Assembly: GCA_937890835.1 (NCBI GenBank)
Contig: CALADF010000058.1
Span: forward strand, 1 to 24,864
DNA length: 24,864 nt
Direction of reading: 5' to 3'
Origin: an uncultured bacterium
Lineage (GTDB): Bacteria > Actinomycetota > Coriobacteriia > Coriobacteriales > Eggerthellaceae
In this document: one piece after another, positions 23,495 through 24,864 of the stretch
Numbering within the stretch: position 1 is the stretch's first letter
Layout: the number at the start of each line of letters is the position of its first letter
Made by a program: the position numbers and the translations under genes
The notes under the pieces: generated by a model
The model's input: the letters and a program-made list of their open reading frames with translations, nothing else
Told to the model about the DNA's origin: nothing
Database searches by the model: none

Positions 23495-24775
23495 ATGACC
23501 CAATCCATAGAAACCGTCTGCGTGCAGGGCGGGTATCGCCCGGGCGATGCCGAGCCGCGCCAGATTCCCATCTATCAGAACACGACGTGGAAGTACGACA
23601 CGAGCGAGCACATGGGCAAGTTGTTCGATCTTGAGGAGTCGGGCTATTTCTACACGCGCCTGCAAAATCCCACCAATGACGCGGTGGCGGCGAAGATCGC
23701 CGAGCTCGAGGGCGGCACCGCCGCCATGCTGACGTCGTCCGGCCAGGCGGCCAATTTCTTCGCCGCGTTCAACATCGCAGGGGCGGGCGACCACATCGTG
23801 TCGTCGGCCTCCATTTACGGTGGTACGTACAACCTGTTCGCGCACACCATGGCGCGCATGGGCGTCGAGTGCACCTTCGTCGATCCCAACTGCACCGACG
23901 AGGAGCTCGAAGCGGCGTTTCGCCCGAACACGAAGTGCGTGTTCGGCGAGACTATCGCCAATCCAGCGCTTACGGTGCTCGACATCGAGCGTTTCGCCGC
24001 GGCAGCGCATGCTCACGGCGTGCCGCTGATCGTGGACAACACGTTCCCCACGCCTGTGTTGTGCCGCCCCATCGAGTGGGGCGCCGACATCGTCACTCAC
24101 TCCACCACCAAGTACATGGACGGGCATGGCGCGTCTGTGGGCGGCGCCATCGTGGATTCCGGCAAGTTCGACTGGGCGGCGCATGCTGAGAAGTTCCCGG
24201 GGCTTTGCGAGCCCGACGAGAGCTATCACGGCGTGGTGTACGTCGAGCGCTTCGGGCTCGAGGGGGCCTATATCACCAAGGCGACGGCGCAGCTCATGCG
24301 CGATCTGGGCTCCATTCAGGCGCCGCAGAACGCCTTCCTCGTGAACGTGGGGCTCGAGAGCTTGCACCTGCGCATGGCCCAACACGCCGCCAACGGCTTG
24401 GCGGTTGCCGAGCACCTGGCGCAGCATCCGAAGGTGGCCTGGGTGCGTTACCCCAAACTCGAGGGCGATTCCGAGTTCGAGCGCGCGCAGAAGTACCTGC
24501 CGCATGGTGCGTGCGGCGTGGTGAGCTTCGGCGTGGCCGGCGGCCGTGCGGCGGCGGAGACGTTCATGAAGAACCTCAAGCTCGCGCAGATCGCCACGCA
24601 TGTGGCCGATGCGCGCACGTGCGTGCTGCATCCGGCGAACGCGACCCATCGTCAGATGAACGACGAGGAGCTGAAGGCCGCGGGCATCTCGGCGGATCTG
24701 GTCCGCTTGTCGTGCGGCATCGAGTCGGCGGCCGACTTGATCGCCGACATCGATTCCGCGTTTGCGGCGGTGTAG
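23495..24775 (+). CDS. metY: O-acetylhomoserine sulfhydrylase (aminocarboxypropyltransferase)
   Basis: This PLP enzyme replaces the acetyl group of O-acetylhomoserine with sulfide to give homocysteine. The 426-residue protein belongs to the Cys/Met metabolism family. It has YTRLQNPT near the start, the SSGQAA loop, DNTFPTPVLCRP, and the PLP lysine Lys206 in THSTTKYMDGH. Its length fits MetY, which is longer than the roughly 380-residue MetB/MetC. The ATG at 23495 follows ACGGAG by five bases, and upstream frames have no ribosome site. Divergence from metA and the acetyl-type MetA next to it support the direct sulfhydrylation route. A terminator follows at 24817. Confidence 0.95.
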   Translation: MTQSIETVCVQGGYRPGDAEPRQIPIYQNTTWKYDTSEHMGKLFDLEESGYFYTRLQNPTNDAVAAKIAELEGGTAAMLTSSGQAANFFAAFNIAGAGDHIVSSASIYGGTYNLFAHTMARMGVECTFVDPNCTDEELEAAFRPNTKCVFGETIANPALTVLDIERFAAAAHAHGVPLIVDNTFPTPVLCRPIEWGADIVTHSTTKYMDGHGASVGGAIVDSGKFDWAAHAEKFPGLCEPDESYHGVVYVERFGLEGAYITKATAQLMRDLGSIQAPQNAFLVNVGLESLHLRMAQHAANGLAVAEHLAQHPKVAWVRYPKLEGDSEFERAQKYLPHGACGVVSFGVAGGRAAAETFMKNLKLAQIATHVADARTCVLHPANATHRQMNDEELKAAGISADLVRLSCGIESAADLIADIDSAFAAV

Positions 24776-24816
24776 GGCCAAAGCGCGAACTCGTTTCGCG
24801 ATATCGCTGTTGCTTC

Positions 24817-24850
24817 AACGAGGGGACGCCCGATCGGGCATCCCCTCGTT
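24817..24850 (+). terminator. Rho-independent terminator of metY
   Basis: AACGAGGGGA (24817-24826) pairs perfectly with TCCCCTCGTT (24841-24850), and an inner GCCCGA/TCGGGC stem (24828-24839) extends it after one mismatch. The tail is tgctttg. Confidence 0.85.
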
Positions 24851-24864
24851 TGCTTTGCGGCGAT

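Overview
The window looks like chromosome of a high-GC, Gram-positive, strictly anaerobic actinobacterium, most likely Eggerthellaceae (class Coriobacteriia). This is inferred from the high GC, the frequent GTG and TTG starts, a cytosolic molybdopterin enzyme paired with a large LuxR-type regulator (a hallmark of Eggerthella and Gordonibacter relatives), and a one-chain clade II PurL. No rRNA or tRNA gene was seen, and no CRISPR array.

Layout from left to right. Positions 1-54 look like the right end of an IS3-family element, followed by about 350 bases with no supported gene. An extracytoplasmic twin-arginine protein (minus strand) is divergent from a two-component system: an OmpR-type response regulator and a HAMP histidine kinase, ended by a strong terminator. 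Next are a small two-pass membrane protein and purL (purine synthesis), with a perfect 24-bp palindrome between them, and a terminator after purL.

The accessory centre of the window (about 9.7-15.9 kb) holds a cytosolic, bis-MGD-type tungsten/molybdenum enzyme. It resembles acetylene hydratase and the gut catechol dehydroxylases. It is followed by a hairpin attenuator, a 78-residue 2x[4Fe-4S] ferredoxin and a MalT/LAL-type LuxR regulator of about 895 residues. Upstream of the enzyme, four TCAAC repeats lie about one helical turn apart, next to a promoter with a poor -35. I read the whole as a substrate-inducible reductive module: ferredoxin feeds electrons to the enzyme and the regulator switches it on. 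The catalytic Asp of acetylene hydratase is replaced by His, so another reaction, possibly a reductive dehydroxylation, is more likely.

A DUF2974-type serine hydrolase and a divergent MoaE-like protein follow on the minus strand. The rest is aspartate-family amino-acid synthesis: lysA (diaminopimelate decarboxylase), hom (homoserine dehydrogenase with ACT domain), a HAD phosphatase, metA (homoserine O-acetyltransferase) and, divergently, metY (O-acetylhomoserine sulfhydrylase). hom makes homoserine, metA acetylates it and metY puts sulfur on it, so the direct-sulfhydrylation route to methionine is nearly complete here. A three-unit repeat with an exact 33-bp period lies in the convergent gap between the HAD gene and metA and is unexplained.
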